Part shown: in pieces, positions 21,553 to 32,184 of the stretch
Layout of the letters: every line of letters begins with the position of its first letter
How positions within the stretch are numbered: position 1 is the stretch's first letter
Assembly: GCA_027924585.1 (NCBI GenBank)
Contig: BSBM01001668.1
Location: forward strand, 644,007-708,006
Origin: Larix kaempferi
Lineage: Eukaryota; Streptophyta; Pinopsida; Pinales; Pinaceae
Length of the DNA: 64,000 nucleotides
Direction: 5' to 3'
Notes under the pieces: model-generated
The model's database searches: none
What the model saw: the letters and a program-made list of their open reading frames with translations, nothing else
Told to the model about the DNA's origin: nothing
Program-made: the position numbers and the translations under genes

Positions 21553-23370
21553 CTAGTCATCACAATCACCGGGCTCCTTTGGCTCCTCCTCCTTTGGATC
21601 CTCTAGATCATATAGGTCTTGAGCCCTCCTCTCAGTTGTCAATACAGCTACTCTCCACAGAATCAATCTCCACTCAGGGGGAGCATCGAAACAATGATCC
21701 AGAAAATGCTGATCTAGATCCCTCTAGCCATCATTTGGCACATCCACTAGCAGTTCCTCCAAGGTATCATGCACGTCCTCTATTGCATCATCACAAGGAT
21801 GCACAACTCCTCATGTACGAGGGGGTTCCGTTACCGGTGGAGGTACCACCACCATCACCCATCCCCTATGGCCCATATGATCCACTAGAGGCCTCAACAA
21901 TATCTTCCATGACCAACAGCAAAACAAGTCAGTATCATGCAAACATCTCTAGCTATACTCATAACAAAACATCTAAACATGATATAATAGAGAAATAAAA
22001 ATGAAGACGTACCATCCAATCCCCAAGTCTGTCCCTAAGCTTGACGCATCTCAGGGTCTCCCCGGAAGTCCATCTCTCGGTATGGATAATCTTTAATCAC
22101 AACGTGCATCTGCTCCCACTGATCATACATCTTCGATGAGAAGAACTGCTGAATGCCACCACCACCTTGGGGCATCATCTCCCCTCACCGCACCATCTGT
22201 GGCTCACTCCTCAGACCATATCGAATCAGCACACGTGGCCGCAAGGTAGGTACTCGCTCAAAAAAGAAATAATAGAGGAAAGAGGCATAGCTAAACTCTC
22301 GTCCCTCCTGCCTAACTTTGTTCAGCTCTTGCCGAACACAAGCCAGAAACATCTAGCCCTAAGAAAAATATGTCCCCGTCATAACACGATGAACCATCAT
22401 CGTTTGTCCCCTGACAAATGATGAGGCGCCTGTGCACCAAGCACCCACAAAACACAAGCAAGCACTGCCTGCATCTCCACATCTCACAGATCCAAGATAC
22501 TCAGTGCGCTATTCTGCGCACGAGCCCCTCGAACATAGAATCTCTTAAGGCGATCCTCAATATCCATCCCAGCCGAAATCCTCGGCTAGGTGTCCCCTAT
22601 CTCACTGAAACAGGGAAAGCCAGTAAGAAAGTACATGTTAGTCAAGGTAAGCTCTAGTAACTCACCTTCAACCATGAAGACCGCCTTCTCCGGATTCCAA
22701 AAGTCAACCAACTTGTTCAGTAGCTCCCTGACTGAACACATGAGAGGGATCTGAGTGACTTCAATAGTCCACCCAAAGCCAAGGCCACCTGCACATGTGG
22801 ACTATCCCAGATGCTGTCCATCAGTCCCTCATCGATCTCCCTCTCCCTCCATAATACCAGCAGCCTCCTCAGCTTCCTGCCAAAATAACACAAAAGATTT
22901 TTTAGAAAAATAAAAAGAAATTTTTTTCCTAAAATCCCCATCGCGAGTTTTGGACACACAGCCGCGATGAACATCGCGGCTTTCAGCCTCACAGCCGTGA
23001 AGAACATCACGAATTTCGAACCGATAGTCATGATGCACATCATGACTGTAAGCACACACAACCGCGAGGAACATCACAGTTGTAGGCACCCAGAACCGCG
23101 ATGCACATTGTGGCTATCCAGCCCATACTCGTGATGAGCATCGTAGGAAAAGCCCCGAAACCTGTGATATTCTGCATTGGCAAGCCAACATGGAATATTC
23201 TCCGCTTCTGGGACCCCAACGCTCAACAAAAAGCAAATAAATGGAAAGGCTAAGGCACATAGGCTTACCTGAAACTCACGGAATAGAAAACCGATGGTCG
23301 AATCTCCCACAAATCAAGAAAATGTTCAGACCCAACTCAATTACTCTGTGAAACTCAACGGTGAAAATGA
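21553..23370 (-). pseudogene. Antisense gene resembling a plant mobile domain, decayed copy
   Basis: This runs opposite to the element and mirrors the gene at 32185-34033. Reading the - strand, exon 1 ends TTTCAG|GTAAGC, intron 1 is 22877-23268 with acceptor TTTGGCAG, and exon 2 is 22013-22876. Intron 2 is 21904-22012 (GTACGT...GGAAG) and exon 3 is 21903-21553, ending TAG. Exon 2 (864 bp) and intron 2 (109 bp) have nearly the same length as in the sister copy (866 and 111). Recognisable words are LLNKLVDFW, FMVEGE, YFLTGF, MYDQWEQM and DFRGDPEM. Several stops and at least one base loss in exon 3 make it non-functional. Intron 1 contains the palindromic repeats. Confidence 0.6.
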
Positions 23371-23395
23371 CACTTGTCACATTGGGTCCACTTGC

Positions 23396-23403
23396 TATTT
23401 ATA
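23396..23403 (-). promoter_or_regulatory. TATA box of the antisense gene
   Basis: TATAAATA on the - strand, in CCTATAAATAGC. It lies about 130 bp upstream of the exon 1 donor and is identical to the box at 32151-32158 in the sister element, where flanking sequence is also conserved. Confidence 0.6.
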
Positions 23404-23509
23404 GGAATTTGGCCATTTTTCAACCAACCATTTCGGCATCATACGACATCCATTTTTCAAACCGTTGGAATCAGCGCAGTGAAAACTTCACGATAGTTCA
23501 CTCCTTTTC

Positions 23510-24410
23510 TCGATTCCACCAGGTCCCATTTTGGGGCATTTTTTACTTGCCCCTTGTCACCTCGATTTACGTGCCACATTCGTCGTTGTCCATTTTTTAT
23601 GAGTTTTATATTGCCAGATTCAGTTTTCTGTGCTCGTGACGATGCTTGAGATCATTTATCGCTCTCACCCCCATAGTTTTCAGGCATTTTTCCCATGCCC
23701 CCCATCACCTTGATTTGTGTGCCACATCGGTCATTGTCCATTTTTGACGAGTTTTATATCTCCAGATTCATTTTTCTACTCTTGTGACGATGCTTGAGAT
23801 CATTTCTCGCTCTCACCCCCAGATTTTTTGGGTATTTTCCCATGCCCCTCGTCACCTCGATTTGCATGCCACATTGGCCATTGTCCGGTTTTGACGAGTT
23901 TTATATCATCGGATTGAGTTTTATGTGCTCAAGACGACGATTGAGATCATTTCTCACTCTCACCCCCAGATTTTCCAGGCATTTTTCCAATGTCCCTCAT
24001 CACCTCAATTTGCATGCCACATCGGCCATTGTCCATTTTTTACGAGTTTTATATTGCTGGATTCAATTTTCCACGCTGGTGATGACGCTTGAGATAATTT
24101 CTCGTTCTCACCCCTAGATTTTTTGGACATTTTTCTGATGCCCCTCGTCACCTCGATTTGCATGCCATATCGGCTATAGTCCATTTTTTACGAGTTTTAT
24201 ATCATCGGATTCAGTTTTCCGCGCTCAGGACGATGCTTGAGATCATTTCTCGCTCTCACCCCCATATTTTTTGGGCATTTTTTGCATGCCCCTCGTCGCC
24301 TCGATTTGCATGCCACATCGGCCGTTATCCATTTTTGATGATTTTTATATCACCGGATTCAGTTTTCCACACTTGTGACGATGCTCGAGATCAGTCCTCA
24401 CTCTAACCCA
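23510..24410 (+). repeat. 148-bp tandem repeat, about six copies
   Basis: The word CTTGAGATCATTTCTCGCTC recurs with its TTGAG at 23646, 23794, 23941, 24089, 24237 and, as TCGAG, 24385: steps of 147 or 148 bp. Each unit also contains CACCTCGATTTGCATGCCAC and GAGTTTTATAT. The array lies immediately upstream of the antisense TATA box. Confidence 0.85.
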
Positions 24411-24439
24411 TACCTTTTTGCTCGGTATAATTTTATCCC

Positions 24440-25000
24440 TTTTTCGGGCCGAGCAACTCTTTTACGAAAAAGGCACTTAGGGAGTTTCTGTTAAGCTCTT
24501 TTCTGACTCCTAAAACAATGAAAAGATCGCTGAGCAATCTTGCTTCCCTTCATGCTCGCTAAAAGTATATGAAAGGGAATCTACCTGGTATAAGTTTACC
24601 CCTTTTCCTGACCTTGTGGACTAATTACAAAAAAGGAATACTCTAGTCACATCAGTTAGAAGAGTTCTCCATTTGCATCATTTCATGCTTTTTTGGGCAT
24701 TGGAGACTAACATACAAAAAAGAACACCAATAGAGTCTACTTACCGCTTTTAGACTCTCTAAAATTGAAAGCAATCAGGAGCAATCACTGTCTTGGGCTC
24801 ATATAAATCCAGAGGACGGTATTCCTCCACCAATTCAGAGTCTTCTTATCATTTTAAGACTCCTTAAAAATGAAAGCACTCATGAGCATGAACAGTCTTG
24901 GGCTCGCATAAATCCACAGGAAAGTACCATTTTAGAGCACACTTTTACCCCTTCTTGGAGATCATTAAAACAACGAAGAAGGCCCCAACAGTGCCTCTCA
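24440..25000 (+). repeat. Array of short stem-loops with variable stems
   Basis: Examples are 24498-24525 (CTTTTC with GAAAAG), 24544-24579 (TTCCCTT with AAGGGAA, 7 of 7) and 24852-24869 (TTTTAAG ACTC CTTAAAA, 7 of 7). Loops repeatedly contain GACTCC or GCTCGCT and a TAAAA. Homologous to 380-1300 and, inverted, to about 30890-31430. Confidence 0.6.
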
Positions 25001-26224
25001 GCACCATAACAGATCATGTCTACTCACATGGCAGCTTCCCCATTATGGTTGCCTTTGTTCAAAGTATTCTGTAATATGTCACCCTAAGAGCCTCCTAATA
25101 TCATCCATCAACTTGTCCCCCAGAGTCACTCTAGTCTGCTAAACTCCCCCATGATCCCTTAAAGCTATGCTCCCCACACCGAAAAATCAGTTTCATATGT
25201 TGCTAGGTCAACCATGTCATCATGCTCTGAACAAAGGAAGTTTGAGTCCACCCACTCTATTTGCCCAGTTATTCCCCATCCCCACAATATGTCAGTCCTA
25301 CCATCAGTACTATCACATTTCAGTAGTACACCTCGTGCTCCTATCAAGGAAACATCATTGCCTCGATAGTTGCAAGGTCTCCCTATATTGACGCCAACCA
25401 ATCTATTCCAGAGGATAGACCCAGCGGTCCTTGTGCCTTGCACTCATTACCATTAGTGGTGAGTGCCTACGGATCATTTTTAAAGGAGCCCTCAATGCTT
25501 CTCCAAATGATTGTTTCTCAAATGCTCGACGTCAACACCTTGATCGCATCATTGAGACTCGTACAGGGTGTAGATTCTTTCAATTATTTGTTGAAGACCC
25601 CGAATATCACCTGACTCTACCACATTTATGAGTCTTTTTTAGAAAACAACCAGTTACATGTTCCTATGGATATCTAGGTTGCGCTTGGCGGCAGTATTTC
25701 GAAGTACCCAAATTGTATACTGCCTTGAGTATATGGTTCCATATTCTCTTTAGAGTTTGGCTCATAGTTATTGTGTCCCTACAACTATGGGATACCTTCA
25801 GATCCAACATTTCATCAACCCTTCTAACACCTCATACAGAACGGTTGGGCTCTTCTCCATTGTATTAGTTCTTCAGATCAGTCATGGTATGACCATGAGT
25901 ATGTCTCAACATTATGTCCCCTCTATACCATTATGATGTACACAGTCGGTTTATATGTATTGATTAGGTCCCCTTTTTGGGCCTTTTTGTTATTTTTATG
26001 TCTTGATACGAGCATGGGTATGCCCGCCTCATCTATTATCAGAGATTATTCCTCATTCACTTTGAGGACAAGTATTTTTTCATCTTGTGCAGCATTCATT
26101 GTCCTGGTGTTCCAATCTCCAATTGGTCTCTTCTCTCCTCCAAACCCTAGGAAAAAGACAAAGAAAACTATGATGTATATCGGCCATATGATGAGCCCCT
26201 GCCCTCACACATCAGGGGGCAATC
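25001..26224 (+). other. 3' untranslated region with polypurine tract, no gene seen
   Basis: The stretch is homologous to 29623-30890 in reverse orientation and has only chance frames. It ends with ACATCAGGGGGCAATC (26209-26224) directly before the 3' LTR, which serves as the polypurine tract. Confidence 0.6.
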
Positions 26225-26881
26225 TATTGACACCCAAAAAGCGCTCACTAGCTCATTTCCCTATGGACATGACCCTTTTGCCCATTTTTCCTACCATTTT
26301 TGCCTTTAAAGCCTTCAAATGGTCACCAAAAAGACCATAATACACCTTTTCCCCTCAAAATATGTATTTTTCCTCAAAAAACAAAAAAAACCCTCAAAAA
26401 GGGTCCAAAATTCCCAAAAATCAATTAAAATGGAATAATATTCAAAAAAGGAAAAAGAGGGAAAAAGAGACCTAAACCACATTTAGCAATACCATTGGTT
26501 TCCTTAAACCATAATGGTATTTCCCATCACCAAAAAACTATAAAATGGTGATAGGGGCTCCCCATTATTCACTCGATATTCATCCTATCCTTATGCTACC
26601 AAAATCCCTCCTGAGTTTTTTGCCCAACCTTTTCAGCATCTTGGAGAAGAGACCATTGGACCTTGGAGCATCTCAATCTTGGAGCTGCTCACACTCACCA
26701 TCCTCACCCTTCAAGGTAATACAAAAGTTTTAATTTTTATTTACATGCTTATGAATCAATCTTGTTCATTGTTATCAATCTAGAGTTTATATTTGCTTAT
26801 TTACATTGTTTTATTTGAGATTGTTGCTACAAGTTAGCAGGTGCACCATTTGCACATGCTTGGGAGAAATCCCAAGCAACA
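26225..26881 (+). repeat. 3' LTR, 657 bp
   Basis: It starts TATTGACACCC (sister elements start TGTTAACAACC or TGTTAACACCC, so TG has become TA) and ends AAGCAACA. A TATA-like ACTATAAAATGG lies near 26537. The right flank is satellite from 26882. Confidence 0.8.
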
Positions 26882-28328
26882 AATGGGGAGGTGGGTGGGT
26901 ATTTGGGAGTTGGGGGAGAGAGAGAGGGGGGGATGGGGACATAGAGACATATATATATATGGGGATTGTTAAGTCGTAGGTGTAAGGGGCTTAGGGGAAA
27001 TATTAAGAGATATTTTTAGGGGTAGCGGGAGTAGGAGAGAGAGAGAGATAACAGGGGAGGAGGGAATTTTTATGGGTAGGAAGAGTAAGAGGGGCGTTAG
27101 GGAGAGAGAGGGGGGGTTAGTTGTATATAGAGTTAAAGGGAGATGGGTTTTCAGGAGTTGGGGAGAGAGAAATTTGTAGGGGTTAGGTGTATGTGGAGGA
27201 ATATGGGGGAGGGAGAGTGAGAAAGGGGGTTGGTAGGGGTTATGCGGTAGAAGTGAGAGAGAGAAAGAGATAAAGAAAGATGGGGAATTAGGGGGGATGG
27301 GGAGAGAATAAAGAGAGAGGGTCAGTAGTTAGTGTAGTAGAATAGAAAGAGAGCGGGGTTTTAGTGGGTGATTATTGGTAGGAAACGTAGGAGGGGGGTT
27401 AGGGATAGAGAGTTGGGGGTTAGTGGTAGTGAGAGTGAGAGAGAGGGGGTTGTAGGACAGAGGGAGGGGTGGAATTTTTGTTCAAGTGGAGGAGTAGGGG
27501 AGAGAGAGAGTGAGAGAGAGGGTTAATATGGGTTCAGATCAAGTGTTGAGAGAGAGAGAGAGAGGTGAAGGTGTTGTTGGAGGTGGGGGGGAGAGGGAGG
27601 GTGGTGAGAGAGTTAGGTCAAGGTCTATCAGGTGTTAAGGATATGAGGGTAGAGATAAAGATAGGAGGTTAGCTGGGAGAGAGAGAGAGAGATAGTGGTG
27701 GTGTTCAAGGGTATGTGGAGGAGCAAAGGAGAGAGAGATGGGGGTGGTAAGTTGTAGGGGGAGGGGGTCTAGGAGAGAGAGAGTGACAGTGAGAGAGAGG
27801 TTTAGGGGTACGGTCAGTAGCAGAGGGAGAGTGGGGTGAAGGTGTTGGTTATGGGTAGGGAGAGTTGGAGTGGGTTTGTGGAGAGATATTGTGGGGGTTA
27901 TGGATAGAGAGAGTGAGGGAGAGAGAGGGGTAGCATCGGGGAATTGGGGGGAGGGACAGAAGTGTCTGTCTTAGGTGTAGGTAGATGAGTAGGGGAAAGA
28001 GAGAGTGAGAGAGTGAGTTAATAAGGTATAAGAGGAAGAGGTGTTTGTGTGTGTGAGAGAGAGAGAGATAGGTGAGGAGAGTCTTAGAGGTAGGATGAGA
28101 GGAAGGGGGCCGAGAGAGTGATATGGGGTGTTAGTAAATGTTAGAGAGAGGAAGTGAGAGAGAGTTAAAGGAGCATGGTTAGTGGTTGGGGGGGTAGAAA
28201 GATGGTGACATGTAAGAAAGAGAGAGACATAGATAAAGAAAATGAGCGTGGCAGCAGGGTTTTCATGGTTCTAGAGACAGAGAGGGTTGCGGGGGTTAAG
28301 GGTAGTTGGAGGAGTAGATAGGTGTGTA

Positions 28329-28368
<40 letters not shown>

Positions 28369-28906
28369 GGACAGAGGGTCAAGGGGGTTATTTGAGACAT
28401 TGTAGGTGATTACTAGTAGGGGAGGAGGGGTTTTGTGAGAGAGAAGTTGATAGAGATCGAGGTGTAGAGAGGGATTGGGCAAAGAAGGGGTATTGTTGGA
28501 AGGGATAGGTCAGAGGACAACACTTAGTGGAGAGAAAGATATATAGTACATGGTGGGGGCAGTGGTAGGGGTTTATGGATTATCAGGGAAGTTATAAGGG
28601 AGGCAACATTGTGGGTGGCGGAAGAGAAAGAGGGGGTAGGAGAGATAGATAAAGAGAGGTTTAGCTGTAGGGATAGAGAGAGAGAGAGAGAGGTGGAGGA
28701 GGTGGTTATTTGTAGGGAGTGTACAAGGGTTGTTAGGGAGAGAAAGGGAAGGTTAAGGGGTAGTGAGATTGTATGTGAGAGAGGGGGGTGTTGGGGGTTG
28801 AGAGAAAGGGAAAGGGGTGGAACTAGGTGTAGGTGGGGTAGTAGGGGAGACAAAGAGCGAGACATGGGGTTATTAAGGCTTAGGGGGGAGAGGGGATTGA
28901 GAGAGG
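26882..28906 (+). repeat. Purine-rich long-unit satellite, block 2
   Basis: 26882-27418 repeats 16021-16555. 27418-28906 is collinear with about 59765-61020, for example the GT/GA compound microsatellite at 28321-28370 followed by AGTTGATAGAGATCGAGG, also at 60680-60815. It ends at the AGAGG target copy (28902-28906) of the large - strand Tat-like element. Confidence 0.85.
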
Positions 28907-29622
28907 TGTTGCTTGGTTTTTCAACCAAGCATGTGTAAGGATGCTCCTATTAACTTGTAATAGCAGTCTCGAATGAAAAGCAAATAACAATAAACTTAAT
29001 CTAATCTAACATTAACATGTATAAGAGAAATAAAGAACTAGATTGATAACAATAAGCAAATAAGACGAGATTTAAAAGAATTTGTTTTTGTATTACCTCA
29101 AATGGTGAGAATGATGGGTGTTGAGCAACTCCAAGGTTGAGAAGCTCCAATATCCAATGGTCTCTTCTTCTCCAAAGCTTCAATGGGATTCTTCAAACTC
29201 AAAATGGGAGGCAATGGCTCTCAAAGGGAATTTGGCAGCATAAGGATAAGATGAATTATGGATGAAAAGTGAGGAGCCCCTATCACATTTTTATATTTTT
29301 TGGTGATGGGGAATACCATTATGGTTTTAAGGAAACCAATGCTATTAACCAACATGGTTTAGGTATCTTTTTCCCCCTTTTTCCTTTTCTGAATATTTTT
29401 TATATTTTTATTCCCTTTTAATATTTTTAGGGAATTTTGGACCCTTTTTTAGGGTTTTTTTTGTTTTTTTGAGGAAAAATACATATTTCGAGGGGGAAAA
29501 GGTGTCTTATGGTCTTTTTGGTGACCTTTTGATGGTTTTAGAGGCTCAAATGGTGGAAAAAGTGGACAAATGGGTCATGTGAATAAGGGAATGAGCTAGT
29601 GAGCACTTTTTGGTTGTTAACA
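28907..29622 (-). repeat. 3' LTR, 716 bp
   Basis: On the - strand it starts TGTTAACAACC and ends CCAAGCAACA. It matches 55106-55822 over its full length with about 5% differences. The polypurine tract ATGGGGCAATC (- strand, 29623-29633) adjoins the outer start, marking it as the 3' LTR. Confidence 0.9.
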
Positions 29623-30889
29623 GATTGCCCCATGATGTGTGAGCACAGGAGCTCATCGTATGGCCCATAGACATCATAGTTTTTTTGTCTTTTTCTTGGG
29701 GTTTGAAGAAGAGGAGAGACCGATTGGAGACTGGAACAATGGCCCCTTGGAAGCTGCAAAAACTTAAAAAATACATGGCCTCAAAATGAATGAGGAATTA
29801 TCTCTGATTATGGATGAGGCGGGCATACCCATGCTCATATGAAGACATATACATAACAATTAGGCCCAAGAAGGGGGACCTCAATAATACATAAAAATAT
29901 GTTGATACATCATAATGGCCCAGAGGGGACATAATGCTATGACATACTCATGATCATACCATGACTGATTTCAATAACTGATACACTGGAAAAGAGCAAC
30001 AATCATTCTGAATAAGGTTTTAGAAGGGTTGATGAACTGCTGGAGCTGAAGGTGACCATCATCTGTGGGGATTCAATGACTATGAGTCAACTTCTGAAAA
30101 TTATATGTAACTATATACTCGAGGGAGTATAAAACTGGGGTACATAAAAAAAATTGTTGCCAAGTGCAACCCAGATATCCATAGGAATATGTAACTGGTT
30201 GTTTCCTCAATGAGACTCTCAAATGTGGTAGAGTCAGGTGATATCTGGGGTCTTCAACAATTAACTGAAAGGATCGATACCCTGTACGAGTCTCAATGAT
30301 GCGATCAAGGTGTTAAAGTTGAGCATGTGACAAACAATCATTTGGAGAGGCATTGAGGACTCCTTTCAAAATGATCCATAGGCACTCACCACTAATGGTG
30401 ATGAGTCCAAGGCACAGGGACCTCTGGGTCTATCCTATGGAATAGATTTGGTTGGCGTCAACAAAGGGAGACCAGCGACTACTAAGGCAATGATGTTTCC
30501 TTGATAAGAGCGCGAGGTATACAACTGAAGTGTGATAGTACTGATGGTAGGATTGACATACTGTGGGGATGGGGAATAACTGGGGTCATAGAGTGGGTGG
30601 ACTCAAACTTCCTTTGTTCAGAGAATGATGACATGGTTGACCTGTCAGCATAGGAAACTGACTTTTAGGTGTGGGGATCATAGCTTGGGGGTATGTATTG
30701 TATAATAGAGTGACTCTGGGTGGAACAAGCTGATGGATGCTATTGAGGGACTCTCAAGGTGACATACTACAGAATACTCTGAACAAAGGCGACCATAATT
30801 GGGAAGTTGTCTTATGAGTAGACATGATCTGTTGTGGCACTGAAAAGCATTGTGGTCCTTCTTCATAGTTTTAATGAGCTCCAAGAAGG
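29623..30889 (-). other. 3' untranslated region of the Tat-like element, no gene seen
   Basis: Counterpart of 25001-26224. There is no frame with recognisable domains on either strand. Confidence 0.55.
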
Positions 30890-31430
30890 GATAAAAGTGT
30901 GCTATGAAATGGTATTGTCCTATGGATTTATGCGAGCCCGGGACTGTTCATGCTCGTGAGTGCTTTCACTTTCAAGGAGTCTGAAAACGATAAGAAGACT
31001 CTGAATTGGTGGAGGGGTACCATCCTGTGGATTTGTACGAGCCCAAGACGGTGATTGCTCATGGTTGCTTTCAATTTTTAGAGAGTTTGAAGGTGATAAG
31101 TAGACTCCATCAGTGTGCTTTTTCGTATGTTAGTCTCCAAGGCCCGAACAAGTATAAAATGATGCAAATGGAGAACTCTTCTAGCCAATGTGACTAGAGT
31201 ATTCCTTTTTTGCAATTAGTCTACAAGGTCCGGAAAATGGGTAAACTTATACCAGGTAGACACCCTTTTAGATACTTTTAGCGAGCATGAAAGGAAGCAA
31301 GATTGCTCGGAGATCTTTTCATTGTTTTAGGAGTCATAAAAGAGCTTAACAAAAACTCCCTAAGTGCCTTTTTCATAAAAGAATTGCTCGGCCCGAAAAA
31401 GGGATAAAATTATACCAAACAAAAAGGTAT
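30890..31430 (-). repeat. Stem-loop array, counterpart of 24440-25000
   Basis: The reverse complement of this stretch matches the array of the + strand element, including GACTCCTAAAACAATGAAAAG (minus strand of 31314-31334). Some stems are now imperfect. Confidence 0.5.
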
Positions 31431-32045
31431 TGGTGAGAGCGAGGAATGATCTCAAGCATTGTTATGAGCGTGGAAAAATAAATCCAGCGACATAAGACTC
31501 ATAAAAAATGGACCACGGCCGGTGTGGCACACAAATCAAGGCAATCAGGGGCATGGAAAAAATGCCTGAAAAATCTGGTGGTGAGAGCAAGAAATGATCT
31601 CAAGCATCACCATGAGCGCAGAAAACTGAATCCAGCAATATAAGACTCATCAAAAATAGACCACAACCAATGTGGCATGTAACTCGAGGCAATGAGGGGC
31701 ATGAAAAAAATGCCCGAAAAAATATGGTGGTGAGAGCGAGAAATGATCTCAAGCATCATCATGAGCACGGAAAACTGAATCTGGCGATATAAAACTCGTA
31801 AAAAACGGACCACAGCTGATGTGGCATGCAAACTGAGGTGAGGAAGGGCATGGAAAAAATAACCAAAAAATATGGTGGTGAGAGCAAGAAATGATCTCAA
31901 GCATCGTCACAAGTGCGGAAAACTGAATCTGACGATATAAAACTTGTCAAAAATGGACCATAGCCGATGTGGCATGTAAATCAAGGCAATGAGGGGCATG
32001 GAAAAAATGCCCGAAAAAGGGACCTGGCGGAATCGAGAAAAGGAG
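31430..32045 (-). repeat. 148-bp tandem repeat, about four copies
   Basis: CTCAAGC occurs at 31451, 31599, 31748 and 31896 (steps 148, 149, 148). It is the same unit as 23510-24410, in the opposite orientation, again directly upstream of the TATA box of the antisense gene. Confidence 0.85.
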
Positions 32046-32150
32046 TGGACTATCTTGAAGTTCTTGCTATGTTGATTCCAATGGTACAAACGGTTTGAAA
32101 AACAGACATCGTATGATGCTGAAAAGGTTGATTGAAGATTGTCAAATTCC

Positions 32151-32158
32151 TATAAATA
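32151..32158 (+). promoter_or_regulatory. TATA box of the antisense gene
   Basis: TATAAATA in TCCTATAAATAGAA, identical to the box at 23396-23403 of the other copy. It lies about 130 bp before the exon 1 splice donor and just after the 148-bp repeats. Confidence 0.65.
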
Positions 32159-32184
32159 GAAAGTGGGCCCAATGTGACAAGTGT

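Larger units (their letters stand above)
16556..26881 (+). mobile_element. Rearranged Tat/Ogre-like gypsy element with an inverted gag segment
   Basis: LTRs at 16595-17217 and 26225-26881, a primer site at 17223-17240, integrase tail, second RNase H and 3' region all read on the + strand. The gag to post-protease segment (17429-20410) reads on the - strand. The protease segment, RT, first RNase H and most of integrase are missing. Compared with the sister element at 28907-55822 this is therefore a deleted and internally inverted copy. The first ~50 bp of the 5' LTR are replaced by filler (16556-16594). No 5-bp target duplication is found; instead a ~535-bp satellite block lies on both sides. 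Confidence 0.8.
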
